A stretch of 13,652 nucleotides of DNA from positions 1 to 13,652 of the forward strand of contig FR893361.1 in assembly GCA_000433315.1 (NCBI GenBank). Reading direction: 5' to 3'. The notes under the pieces are model-generated. The model worked only from the letters and a program-made list of their open reading frames with translations. It did no database searches and was not told where the DNA came from. Position 1 is the stretch's first letter, and each line of letters starts with the position of its first letter. This DNA is from Firmicutes bacterium CAG:345 (GTDB lineage: Bacteria > Bacillota_I > Bacilli_A > RFN20 > CAG-288). The position numbers and the translations under genes are program-made. Of this stretch, positions 6,341 to 13,652 are shown one piece after another.

Positions 6341-8899
6341 ATGAAAAAAGGTATTAATCACAATGGTATAGATGGTCAATATACGCCAATGATAATGCAG
6401 TATATTGAAATTAAGAAAAAACATCCTGAAATTTTAATTTTTTTCCGCTTAGGCGATTTTTATGAATTGTTTTTTGATGATGCAAATGTTGCATCAAGAG
6501 AATTGCAATTGTTTTTGACATCAAAAGCTGCGGGAAATGGACAAAAAATACCGATGTGTGGTATTCCTCACCACGCATATTTAACATATGTCAATAAGCT
6601 TGTAGATAAAGGATATAAAATTGGTATTGTCGAACAGATGGAAGATCCTAAGTCGACAAAAAATTTAGTTAAAAGAGATGTAATTCAAATTATTTCTCCC
6701 GGTGCTAATTTGGAAATTAAGGATGATGATAATAATTTTATCGGAGCTATTAGTGAAGATGAATTCAATTATATTTTAGCCTATGTTGATTTAACTACTG
6801 GTGAACAATATGTTGTTAATCTAAAAAAAGATTATCGTGTTGTATTAGCTACTATTTCTAATTTAGAAATAAAAGAAATCGTTGTTGGAACATCTTTTGA
6901 TGCTAATTTAATTACATATTTAAAAGACAATCTTCATGTTGTTTTTTCTTATAACAATGATGATGAAACTTCTATTGAAATGGAAGCTTTATTTAAATAT
7001 TTAAAAGATCCTAGACAGATGCGTTGTGTTGCTCGCTTATATAATTATCTTGTTGATACACAGAAAAGAAGTTTAGATTATTTTCAACCGGTTATAAATA
7101 GATTGAGCACAAAGATTTTAGGCCTTGATCATTCTTCAAGAACCAATTTGGAATTGGTAAAAAATTTAAAAGGCGAAGGAAGTTATGGAACTTTATATTG
7201 GCTTTTAAATAAAACTTCAACTTCAATGGGGGCTCGTCTTTTAAAAAGTGAAATTGAGGAACCTTCTTCAGATATTTTAGAAATTAATAAACGTCTTGAC
7301 AGAGTAGAAGCTTTGATTACTAATTTTATGGTGAGAAGTGATTTAAAAAAATCTTTAGAATCAATTTATGATTTGGATCGGTTGATTGGTCGTGTCGGTT
7401 TTAATTCTTGTTCCGGTCGTGAAATGTTGCAATTAAAAAAATCATTGCAAATGGTTCCGGGTATTAAAGAACTGCTCTCAAAGTTACCGGAAGAATGCTT
7501 TAAAGAAATTGTTGATGGACTTGGTGATTTTAATGAATTAACAGACACATTAGAAAGAGCAATTTCTATAGATTGTCCATTGACAATTACTGAAGGTGGA
7601 ATATTTAATAAAGGTTACAATTCTCAACTAGATGAACTTATAGAAATATCTACTCATGGTAAAAATTGGCTTTTGGATATTGAACAAAAAGAAAAAGAAA
7701 AAACTGGAATAAAGAATTTAAAGATTGGCTATAATCGTGTTTTTGGTTACTATATAGAAATATCTAATTCCTTTTTAAATCAAATTGATCCTTCTTGGGG
7801 ATATATAAGAAAGCAAACTTTGACAACAGGTGAAAGATTTATTACTGAAGATTTAAAAAATGCGGAAAGTAAACTTTTAACTGCCCAAGAACAAAGAATT
7901 TCTTTGGAAAATAAGTTGTTCCATGAATTAAGAGATTATGTAGCTGGTTTCACTTCTCAGATTCAAGCGTTAGGAAAAGCTATTTCTAAATTGGATGTTT
8001 CTTGTGCTTTGGCTATTGTTTCTTCTGAAGGAAATTATGTTCGACCTACTTTCAATGAACAAAAAATTATCGATGTAAAAGAGGCCAGACACCCAGTTAT
8101 TGAAAAAGTAATGCCGGAAAAAGAATTTGTTTCCAATGATTATTATATGGACCAAGATACAGAAGTTTTAATTATTACTGGTCCAAATATGGGCGGTAAA
8201 TCAACATATATGCGAGAATTTGCATTGCTTGTTATAATGGCACAAATTGGTTGTTTTGTTGCAGCTAAAGAAGCTAATCTCTATCTTTTTGATAATATTT
8301 TTACTAGAATTGGTGCTAGTGATGATCTTATCAAAGGACAATCAACATTTATGGTTGAAATGTCAGAAGTTAATAATGCTTTGAAAAACGCTACTGAAAA
8401 TAGTTTGATTTTGTTTGATGAAATTGGCCGTGGAACTGCAACTTATGATGGAATGGCTTTGGCACAAGCAATTTTGGAATATTTAGTAACTCATATTCAT
8501 GCTAAAACCTTCTTCTCAACCCACTATCATGAAATAACTTCTTTAGCCAGTGATATTAAACATGTAAAAAATATTCATGTTGCTATCAGTGAAAAAAATG
8601 GAGAGATAACATTTTTATATAAGATCAAAGATGGTCCAATGGAAAAATCTTATGGTATCAATGTTGCACAACTTGCTAATTTGCCAGAAGAGCTGATAAA
8701 TCGAAGCAAGACAATTTTAAATGCTCTTGAAGAAAAGAAAATAGATTATGATAGTGTCAAAGTTTCTATCGATTCTAAAAAAGAAGAAAAAGATGACATT
8801 ATTCGCAAAGAAATTGAGAAAATCAATCCTTTAAATCTATCACCATTAGAAGCTTTAAATGTTCTTTTTGAATTGAAGAAAAAGGCGGAAATTAAATGA
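6341..8899 (+). CDS. mutS: DNA mismatch repair protein MutS
   Basis: Dimeric mismatch sensor that binds mispaired or looped DNA and, with ATP, recruits MutL. The 852 residues match full-length MutS1. The N-terminal mismatch-binding domain carries the F-x-E reading motif at residues 40-42 (GDFYELF). Connector, core and clamp domains follow (roughly 130-560). The ABC-type ATPase has Walker A GPNMGGKST at 614-622, signature-like LIKGQSTFMVEM, Walker B with D693-E694 (LFDEIGRGT) and a conserved FSTHYHE His switch. A C-terminal helix-turn-helix dimerisation end (NLSPLEALNVLFELKK) is present. First gene of the mismatch-repair operon; its TGA stop overlaps the mutL ATG (8896-8899). Long A-runs inside it are in frame, so it looks functional. 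Confidence 0.98.
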   Translation: MKKGINHNGIDGQYTPMIMQYIEIKKKHPEILIFFRLGDFYELFFDDANVASRELQLFLTSKAAGNGQKIPMCGIPHHAYLTYVNKLVDKGYKIGIVEQMEDPKSTKNLVKRDVIQIISPGANLEIKDDDNNFIGAISEDEFNYILAYVDLTTGEQYVVNLKKDYRVVLATISNLEIKEIVVGTSFDANLITYLKDNLHVVFSYNNDDETSIEMEALFKYLKDPRQMRCVARLYNYLVDTQKRSLDYFQPVINRLSTKILGLDHSSRTNLELVKNLKGEGSYGTLYWLLNKTSTSMGARLLKSEIEEPSSDILEINKRLDRVEALITNFMVRSDLKKSLESIYDLDRLIGRVGFNSCSGREMLQLKKSLQMVPGIKELLSKLPEECFKEIVDGLGDFNELTDTLERAISIDCPLTITEGGIFNKGYNSQLDELIEISTHGKNWLLDIEQKEKEKTGIKNLKIGYNRVFGYYIEISNSFLNQIDPSWGYIRKQTLTTGERFITEDLKNAESKLLTAQEQRISLENKLFHELRDYVAGFTSQIQALGKAISKLDVSCALAIVSSEGNYVRPTFNEQKIIDVKEARHPVIEKVMPEKEFVSNDYYMDQDTEVLIITGPNMGGKSTYMREFALLVIMAQIGCFVAAKEANLYLFDNIFTRIGASDDLIKGQSTFMVEMSEVNNALKNATENSLILFDEIGRGTATYDGMALAQAILEYLVTHIHAKTFFSTHYHEITSLASDIKHVKNIHVAISEKNGEITFLYKIKDGPMEKSYGINVAQLANLPEELINRSKTILNALEEKKIDYDSVKVSIDSKKEEKDDIIRKEIEKINPLNLSPLEALNVLFELKKKAEIK

Positions 8900-10773
8900 G
8901 CAAGATTAATTTAATGAATGCGGAACTAGCTAATAGAATTGCAGCTGGTGAAGTTATTGATCGTCCTGCTTCGGTTGTAAAAGAATTGGTTGAAAATTCT
9001 ATCGATGCTAAAAGTAAAAGAATTCAAATAAGTATATCAGAAGCTGGGAAAAAGGAAATTCGTGTTGCTGATGATGGAACAGGAATGGATAGAGTAGATG
9101 CTGAATTATGCTTTTTGCGACACGCTTCTAGTAAATTAAAATCAATATATGACTTAAGACGTATAACAACGATGGGTTTTAGAGGAGAAGCTCTTCCGTC
9201 TATCGCTTCTATTTCTAATGTTGAAATGACAACTTATGATGGTGGAAATGCTCCTGGTACAAAAGTAACTATTGTTCCAGGTAGTGAACCTATTATTGAA
9301 GATAGCCTTCAGAGAAAAGGAACTATTTTTACAGTTCGCAATTTATTTTTTAATACTCCCGCTCGTTTAAAGTATTTAAAATCTGATATGACAGAAAATG
9401 CTGCTATAACAGAAATAGTTGAACAAATATCTTTAGGTTATCCAGAAATATCTTTTTCTTTAACTATTGATGGACGCGAAGTTTTAAAAACATCGGGACA
9501 TGGTAATTTATTGGAAGCCATAAGTGAAGTTTATGGCATTGAAAGTGCTAAGAAGATGATATCCATTGAAGGTGAAAATGGATTCTTTAAGATAATAGGA
9601 TTTATCTGTGAACCTTCAGTTTCTTATGCTAATCGTTATCATCAATTATCTTTCATCAACAAAAGACCGGTAACGATAATAAAAGCAAATGCCGCATTTA
9701 ATGCTGCTTATAAGGATTATTTACCACCTAACCGTTATCCGTTTACTATTTTATTTGTTGAAGTAGATTACTCTTTAATTGATATCAATGTTCATCCTTC
9801 CAAAAAAGAAGTTAGAATTTCTCATGAAGAAAAATTAGCTTCTTTAATTGAAGATACAGCTAAAAAAGCTCTTTTTAAAACTAGACCAGAATATGCAACA
9901 CCTGTTTTTAAAAAAGTTGTTGAAGTTCAAATTCCTTCAGCGTCAAAAAATGTAGATAATAAACCGCAGCAGATGTCATTAAATGATGTTTTAAAAGAAA
10001 ATAGTAATATAGAAATACTTCAGCATGTTGAAGAAATTAATTCAAAAAAAGAAGAAATACCATCATTAATTTTAAATGATATTGAAAAGAACGAAGCTGT
10101 TGAAGAAAAAGTTGAAACAGATTTTTTTCCTGAAAAAGAAGAAATAAATGTTGAAAAATCTTTTGAAGAAATTATCAATGAACCTAAAACTACTTTGCCA
10201 GAATTATTTCCAATTGGACAAGTTTTGAAAACTTATATTGTCTGTGATGGTGAAGATGGAATGTATTTGATAGATCAACATGCTGCGGCTGAAAGAATAA
10301 ATTATGAAAAAGCTGTAAGGCAATTTAATTCCTTAGCAGTAGAAACAACAATCCCTTTAATGCCATTGATTGTTGAACTTCCTTCATCTTTGATGTTAAG
10401 GTATGATAGGAAACATCAGGAAATGTTAAAAAGCAGTGGCTTTATAACCGAAGAATTCACTACCTCTTCTTTAAGAGTTGAAGAATTCCCAACAGTTTTA
10501 AAAGATGATGAAGATGGTGTAAGAGATATTATTATTTCTGTTTTAAAAGATGAAAAAATGGAACTAAGTGAACTGAAACATTTAGCTATTGCCACTGTTG
10601 CTTGTAAAGCTTCTATTAAAGCTAATATGTTCTTAACTTTGGAAAATATGAAAACATTGATTCAAGAATTGAATAAATGCCATAATCCAGCTAATTGCCC
10701 ACATGGAAGACCGACAGTTATAAAATTGAGTAAATACGAAATAGAAAAGTTATTTAAGAGGACAGGATTTTGA
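8896..10773 (+). CDS. mutL: DNA mismatch repair protein MutL with nicking endonuclease motif
   Basis: MutL couples mismatch recognition to strand incision and removal. The N-terminal GHKL ATPase has E30 and N34 (KELVENSIDA), DDGTGM at 59-64, RHASSKL at 75-81 and GFRGEALPSI at 94-103. An acidic, lysine-rich linker (about 340-430) is variable. The C-terminal domain holds the endonuclease motif DQHA-x2-E-x4-E (460-471), ACK at 569-571 and CPHGRP at 601-606. So this is the intrinsic-nickase type found in bacteria without MutH. It has 625 residues, full length. Start ATG 8896 overlaps the mutS stop (ATGA), and its own stop overlaps the next gene's TTG (TTGA, 10770-10773), so all three genes are probably translationally coupled. 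Confidence 0.98.
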   Translation: MSKINLMNAELANRIAAGEVIDRPASVVKELVENSIDAKSKRIQISISEAGKKEIRVADDGTGMDRVDAELCFLRHASSKLKSIYDLRRITTMGFRGEALPSIASISNVEMTTYDGGNAPGTKVTIVPGSEPIIEDSLQRKGTIFTVRNLFFNTPARLKYLKSDMTENAAITEIVEQISLGYPEISFSLTIDGREVLKTSGHGNLLEAISEVYGIESAKKMISIEGENGFFKIIGFICEPSVSYANRYHQLSFINKRPVTIIKANAAFNAAYKDYLPPNRYPFTILFVEVDYSLIDINVHPSKKEVRISHEEKLASLIEDTAKKALFKTRPEYATPVFKKVVEVQIPSASKNVDNKPQQMSLNDVLKENSNIEILQHVEEINSKKEEIPSLILNDIEKNEAVEEKVETDFFPEKEEINVEKSFEEIINEPKTTLPELFPIGQVLKTYIVCDGEDGMYLIDQHAAAERINYEKAVRQFNSLAVETTIPLMPLIVELPSSLMLRYDRKHQEMLKSSGFITEEFTTSSLRVEEFPTVLKDDEDGVRDIIISVLKDEKMELSELKHLAIATVACKASIKANMFLTLENMKTLIQELNKCHNPANCPHGRPTVIKLSKYEIEKLFKRTGF

Positions 10774-12293
10774 TATACGTAATTTTAGGAACAACCGCAT
10801 CTGGAAAAACTGATTTAGCGATTAGATTAGCTAAAGAATTTTCAATGCCACTAATTTCTTGTGATGCTTATCAGGTTTATAAAGAATTTGAATTAGGAAC
10901 AGCTTGCCCACGTGATGAGGAACTTGAGGGAATTGATCATCATTTTTTTAAAGATTATTCAATAGATGATCCAATCGATGTAAAAAAATATCAAAAAGAA
11001 GTTCGAAAATTACTTGATGAGTATTTAGAAAAAGGTCAAGATGTTATCTTAAGTGGTGGAACATTTTTATATGTTCGTGCAGCTTTATTTTCCTATGAAT
11101 TTCCTGATGAAGAAGAAAATAATACGTACGATTCTTATTCAGATGAAGAACTTTATGAAATGTTAAAAAATAAAGATCCAGAATTAGCTGCAACCTTACA
11201 TCCTAATAATTCCCGAAGAGTAAAAAGAGCTTTAATAAATTTAGATAATAATAAAAAAGCAAATAAAGATGATTTGAAATTGCTTTATCCGGCAAGATTT
11301 TTTGCTATAGATAAATCTATAGAAGAAGTTAATCAAAATATAGTTTTAAGATGCGATAAAATGTTTGAACAAGGACTTATAGAAGAAGTAAAAAAGATTG
11401 TTGTAACTCATAAAGATTTAACAACAGCTTTTATGGCTATAGGATATAAAGAAGTTCTTAATGGATTACAGGAGAATAAAACTATTGAAGAAATTAAACA
11501 AGATGTTATCGTTCATACAAGACAATATGCAAAAAGACAGAGAACTTTTTTAAGGCATCAATTCAAAAATCTTATTCAATTAAAAAGTGAAGAAATTTAT
11601 AAACTTATTTCTTTAGATCAAAAGAAAAAGACAAGGACAATAGCTTCTTTAGGAAAAGCGAATTATTCAAAGATAGAAAATAAAAAAGTATTGGTTTGTG
11701 GCTTAGGAGGAGTAGGAGCTATTGTTGTTTCTTCGTTGGCACGAATAGGAGTTAAAAATATTGCTTTTTTAGATAAAGATGTTGTCGAAGAATCAAATTT
11801 AAATAGACAAATGCTATATGATATCGAGGATATTTCCAAAAGCAAAGTAGATGTTGCCGAACAAAAGTTAAAAGAAATTGATCCTCTTATTCAAATAAAA
11901 AAATATCCTCTTCTTTTAAATGAAGATAATGTTAAAAATCTAGGTCATTTTGATTTTATTTTTGATTGCATTGATGATGTTAAAGCTAAAGTTGCACTAG
12001 TTAAATATGCTCTTGAAAATAATATAGATATAATAATGTGCACAGGAACAGCAAGAAAAAAAGATTCAACAATGATAAAAATGGGGTATTTAAAAGACAC
12101 AGGAGAACCATTAGCTAGAGCATGCAAAAGAAAACTTGTTGAACAAGGAATAGATATTGATAAAATAAAAGTAATATATTCAAATGAACCTGCTTTGAAG
12201 AAAACTAAAGAAATTTTGCCTTCTCTTCCTACTGTTCCAAATGCAGCAGGATTAAGCATGGTTACTTATTTTATAAAGACTATAATCTCTTGA
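10770..12293 (+). CDS. miaA-tcdA: Fusion of MiaA (tRNA dimethylallyltransferase) and TcdA/CsdL-like tRNA A37 dehydratase
   Basis: A single 507-residue ORF. Residues 1-265 are MiaA, which adds dimethylallyl to N6 of A37: P-loop GTTASGKT (7-14), D32 in SCDAYQVY, GTACP (43-47), H57-H58, SGGTFLY (95-101), NNSRRVKRAL (146-155) and RQYAKRQ (251-257). It is a little short for MiaA (about 300). Residues 285-507 are an E1-like domain: TRTIASLG (288-295), nucleotide-binding GLGGVG (311-316), D335, NLNRQ (343-347), FDCIDD (398-403), TGTARKKDST (425-434) and EPLAR (446-450). These order and end features match TcdA/CsdL, which dehydrates t6A37 to cyclic t6A, more than ThiF or MoeB, because no rhodanese or Cys-rich tail follows. 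Residues 222-348 hold no Met and no Shine-Dalgarno is seen at the junction, so a separate start for the second half is unlikely. The TTG start has an AGAGG site and overlaps the mutL stop. A terminator follows. The TcdA activity is inferred. Confidence 0.9.
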   Translation: MIYVILGTTASGKTDLAIRLAKEFSMPLISCDAYQVYKEFELGTACPRDEELEGIDHHFFKDYSIDDPIDVKKYQKEVRKLLDEYLEKGQDVILSGGTFLYVRAALFSYEFPDEEENNTYDSYSDEELYEMLKNKDPELAATLHPNNSRRVKRALINLDNNKKANKDDLKLLYPARFFAIDKSIEEVNQNIVLRCDKMFEQGLIEEVKKIVVTHKDLTTAFMAIGYKEVLNGLQENKTIEEIKQDVIVHTRQYAKRQRTFLRHQFKNLIQLKSEEIYKLISLDQKKKTRTIASLGKANYSKIENKKVLVCGLGGVGAIVVSSLARIGVKNIAFLDKDVVEESNLNRQMLYDIEDISKSKVDVAEQKLKEIDPLIQIKKYPLLLNEDNVKNLGHFDFIFDCIDDVKAKVALVKYALENNIDIIMCTGTARKKDSTMIKMGYLKDTGEPLARACKRKLVEQGIDIDKIKVIYSNEPALKKTKEILPSLPTVPNAAGLSMVTYFIKTIIS

Positions 12294-12323
12294 TTATTAA
12301 TAAATTTTAATTGTTAATATATT

Positions 12324-12353
12324 AGTCAATATAGAAAATATATTGGCTTTTTT
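12324..12353 (+). terminator. Rho-independent terminator after miaA-tcdA
   Basis: A 10-bp stem (12324-12333 with 12339-12348, one G-T pair) has a GAAAA loop and a T-run to 12353. It closes the mutS-mutL-miaA operon 30 nt after the stop. Confidence 0.88.
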
Positions 12354-12418
12354 AAATGTGTATTAAATTATATTTTTATAGATATACATACTAATAATTG
12401 CTATGTTATTTAATAAAA

Positions 12419-12434
12419 TTGCAAGAACTTGCAA
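12419..12434 (+). promoter_or_regulatory. 16-bp perfect dyad upstream of the ATPase pseudogene
   Basis: TTGCAAG-AA-CTTGCAA is a perfect inverted repeat located 22 nt before the ATG at 12457. The tight symmetry suggests a dimeric repressor site or a small hairpin in the leader; there is no T-run after it, so it is not a terminator. No clear promoter boxes are seen around it. Function is a guess. Confidence 0.3.
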
Positions 12435-12456
12435 AAATTTTAGCTGGAGGATCCTT

Positions 12457-13531
12457 ATGATAAAAAGAGAAGAATATTTAAAAAAATAATAGATAGAATG
12501 AATAATGGTATGATCAAAATAATTACCGGAATTAGAAGATGTGGTAAATCTTATTTTCTGTTTGAAATTTTTTATAATTATTTAATTGAAAATGGAGTTG
12601 ATGATTCTCATATCATTACTTTGCAATTAGATGATAGAATTAATTTGAAATATAGAGATCCTGATGTTCTATGTGAATATATACACAGCAAAATAATTGA
12701 TAATAAAATTATTATATTTTGTTAGATGAAGTTCAATTTGTTAAAAATTTTGAAGATGCATGGAACGAATATTCTATGTATGGTGGAAAGCCTTATTTAT
12801 TGATGTGTAAATCTGATGAACAAAAAATAAATTATTTAAATAGTTTATTTAATGAGACTTCCATAAAAGATATTATTGAAAGAAATAATATTAAAAATAT
12901 AGATGTTTTAGAAGATATATTAAATATTATTTCATCTAGCGTAGGTTCATTAACTAATCCTAACAAATTATCCGACGCTTTTAAATTAATGAAAAAACAA
13001 AATATAGCTCTTAACACGATTAAACAATATTTAGATTATTGTATTGATTCTTTTTTGATTAGAAAAGCTTATAGATATGATGTTAAAGGAAAAAATTATA
13101 TCGAAACTCCTTTAAAATATTATTTTTCTGATATAGGCCTTAGAAATGCTAGACTTGGCTTTAGACAATAAGAAGAAAACTATATAATGGAAAATATCAT
13201 TTATAATGAATTAATTATCCGTGGATTTAATGTGGATGTTGGTGTTGTTACTACAAACGAAAAGAATGAAAACAATAACTATGTTAGAAAGCAATTAGAA
13301 GTAGATTTTATTTGCAATTTAGGATATGAAAGATATTATATACAATCAGCTTTAAATATAGATAGTATAGAAAAAAGAGAACAAGAAGAAAAATCGTTAA
13401 TAAATATTAATGATAGCTTTAAAAAAATAATAATTGTGAGAAATAATATAAAAAAATGGAAAGACGATAAAGGCGTTCTTTTTTTAGGATTAAAAGATTT
13501 TTTAACAAATCCAGATTCAATAAAAGATTAA
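12457..13531 (+). pseudogene. Decayed AAA-family ATPase with DUF4143 C-terminal domain
   Basis: Recognisable parts of the common bacterial AAA_14/DUF4143 ATPase occur in order but cannot be translated as one protein. ATG 12457 has a good GGAGG site and encodes MIKREEYLKK, then a stop. A 1-nt loss in the A-run at 12481-12486 moves the rest into another frame, where ITGIRRCGKS (Walker A) follows. A second 1-nt loss in the T-run near 12716-12719 separates this from LDEVQ (Walker B). After VKNFED the text jumps straight to AWNEYSMYGGKP, so about 55-70 codons covering the usual VTGSNS and FRGRG region are missing in frame. Then IKDIIERNNI and the DUF4143 body follow. TAA at 13169-13171 interrupts FRQ and EENYIMENIIYNE without a frame change. 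The end has RKQLEVDF and YYIQSA, typical of the C-terminal fold. The native function of this family is poorly defined; toxin-antitoxin-like or mobile roles have been suggested. Confidence 0.88.
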
Positions 13532-13652
13532 TAATTATTAATTTAATATTCTTTTCAATATTTCTGAAATTTATTAATGATTAATATACTTTGCTTTTTA
13601 CAATTTTGATATTAAATAATTGTCGGTTTTTGTTGAAGTTTTTTTTTTTTTT

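Noticed and set aside
12498..13531. Three separate small genes
   Set aside because: The three frames are consecutive parts of one AAA/DUF4143 protein in the correct order.
1..13652. Mycoplasma-type code (TGA as Trp)
   Set aside because: Three core genes end naturally at TGA, and Trp residues in conserved motifs use TGG.
1..13652. CRISPR array, insertion sequence, integrase or prophage
   Set aside because: No spaced direct repeats, transposase or integrase motifs, or terminal inverted repeats were seen on either strand.

Overview
The window is a low-G+C bacterial chromosome segment. Its codons are strongly A/T-ending and its Shine-Dalgarno sites are of the GGAGG type. It carries an RNA polymerase delta subunit (RpoE), which is typical of Firmicutes/Bacilli. 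TGA is used as a stop (mutS, mutL and the miaA fusion all end in TGA) and Trp is encoded by TGG, so the code is standard table 11, not the Mycoplasma/Spiroplasma code. The best guess is an AT-rich, reduced-genome member of the Bacilli (Erysipelotrichales, RF39 or Acholeplasma-like lineages). The sequence alone does not fix the genus.

Layout. (1) 1-145, minus strand: tRNA-Leu(CAA) with its own promoter and terminator. (2) 297-3709: a tight operon of a DUF1934/YwiB-like gene, argS, rpoE and fba, opened by an extended -10 promoter almost on top of the first start codon and closed by a strong terminator. (3) 3723-5487: an overlapping pair, a DHH-family NrnA-like phosphoesterase and a CysQ-like bisphosphate nucleotidase, both expected to act on pAp. 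(4) 5505-6149: a sugar O-acetyltransferase (maa/lacA family) broken by several small indels, followed by a hairpin-rich intergenic stretch. (5) 6296-12353: mutS-mutL-miaA, fused by start/stop overlaps. The last gene is a single ORF that joins MiaA (i6A37 synthesis) to a TcdA/CsdL-like E1 domain (cyclic t6A37 synthesis). (6) 12457-13531: a decayed AAA/DUF4143 ATPase with two frameshifts, an internal deletion and a stop codon. The window ends in a poly-T run.

The genes are mostly core information processing: tRNA charging, transcription fidelity, mismatch repair and tRNA anticodon-loop modification, plus glycolysis and pAp turnover. The most notable item is the MiaA-TcdA fusion, one polypeptide predicted to carry two different position-37 tRNA modification activities. 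The tRNA-Leu(CAA) at the left edge has the A36-A37-A38 run that MiaA recognises, so a likely substrate of the fusion is encoded in the same window. The two accessory genes are both pseudogenes, whereas every core gene reads through intact.
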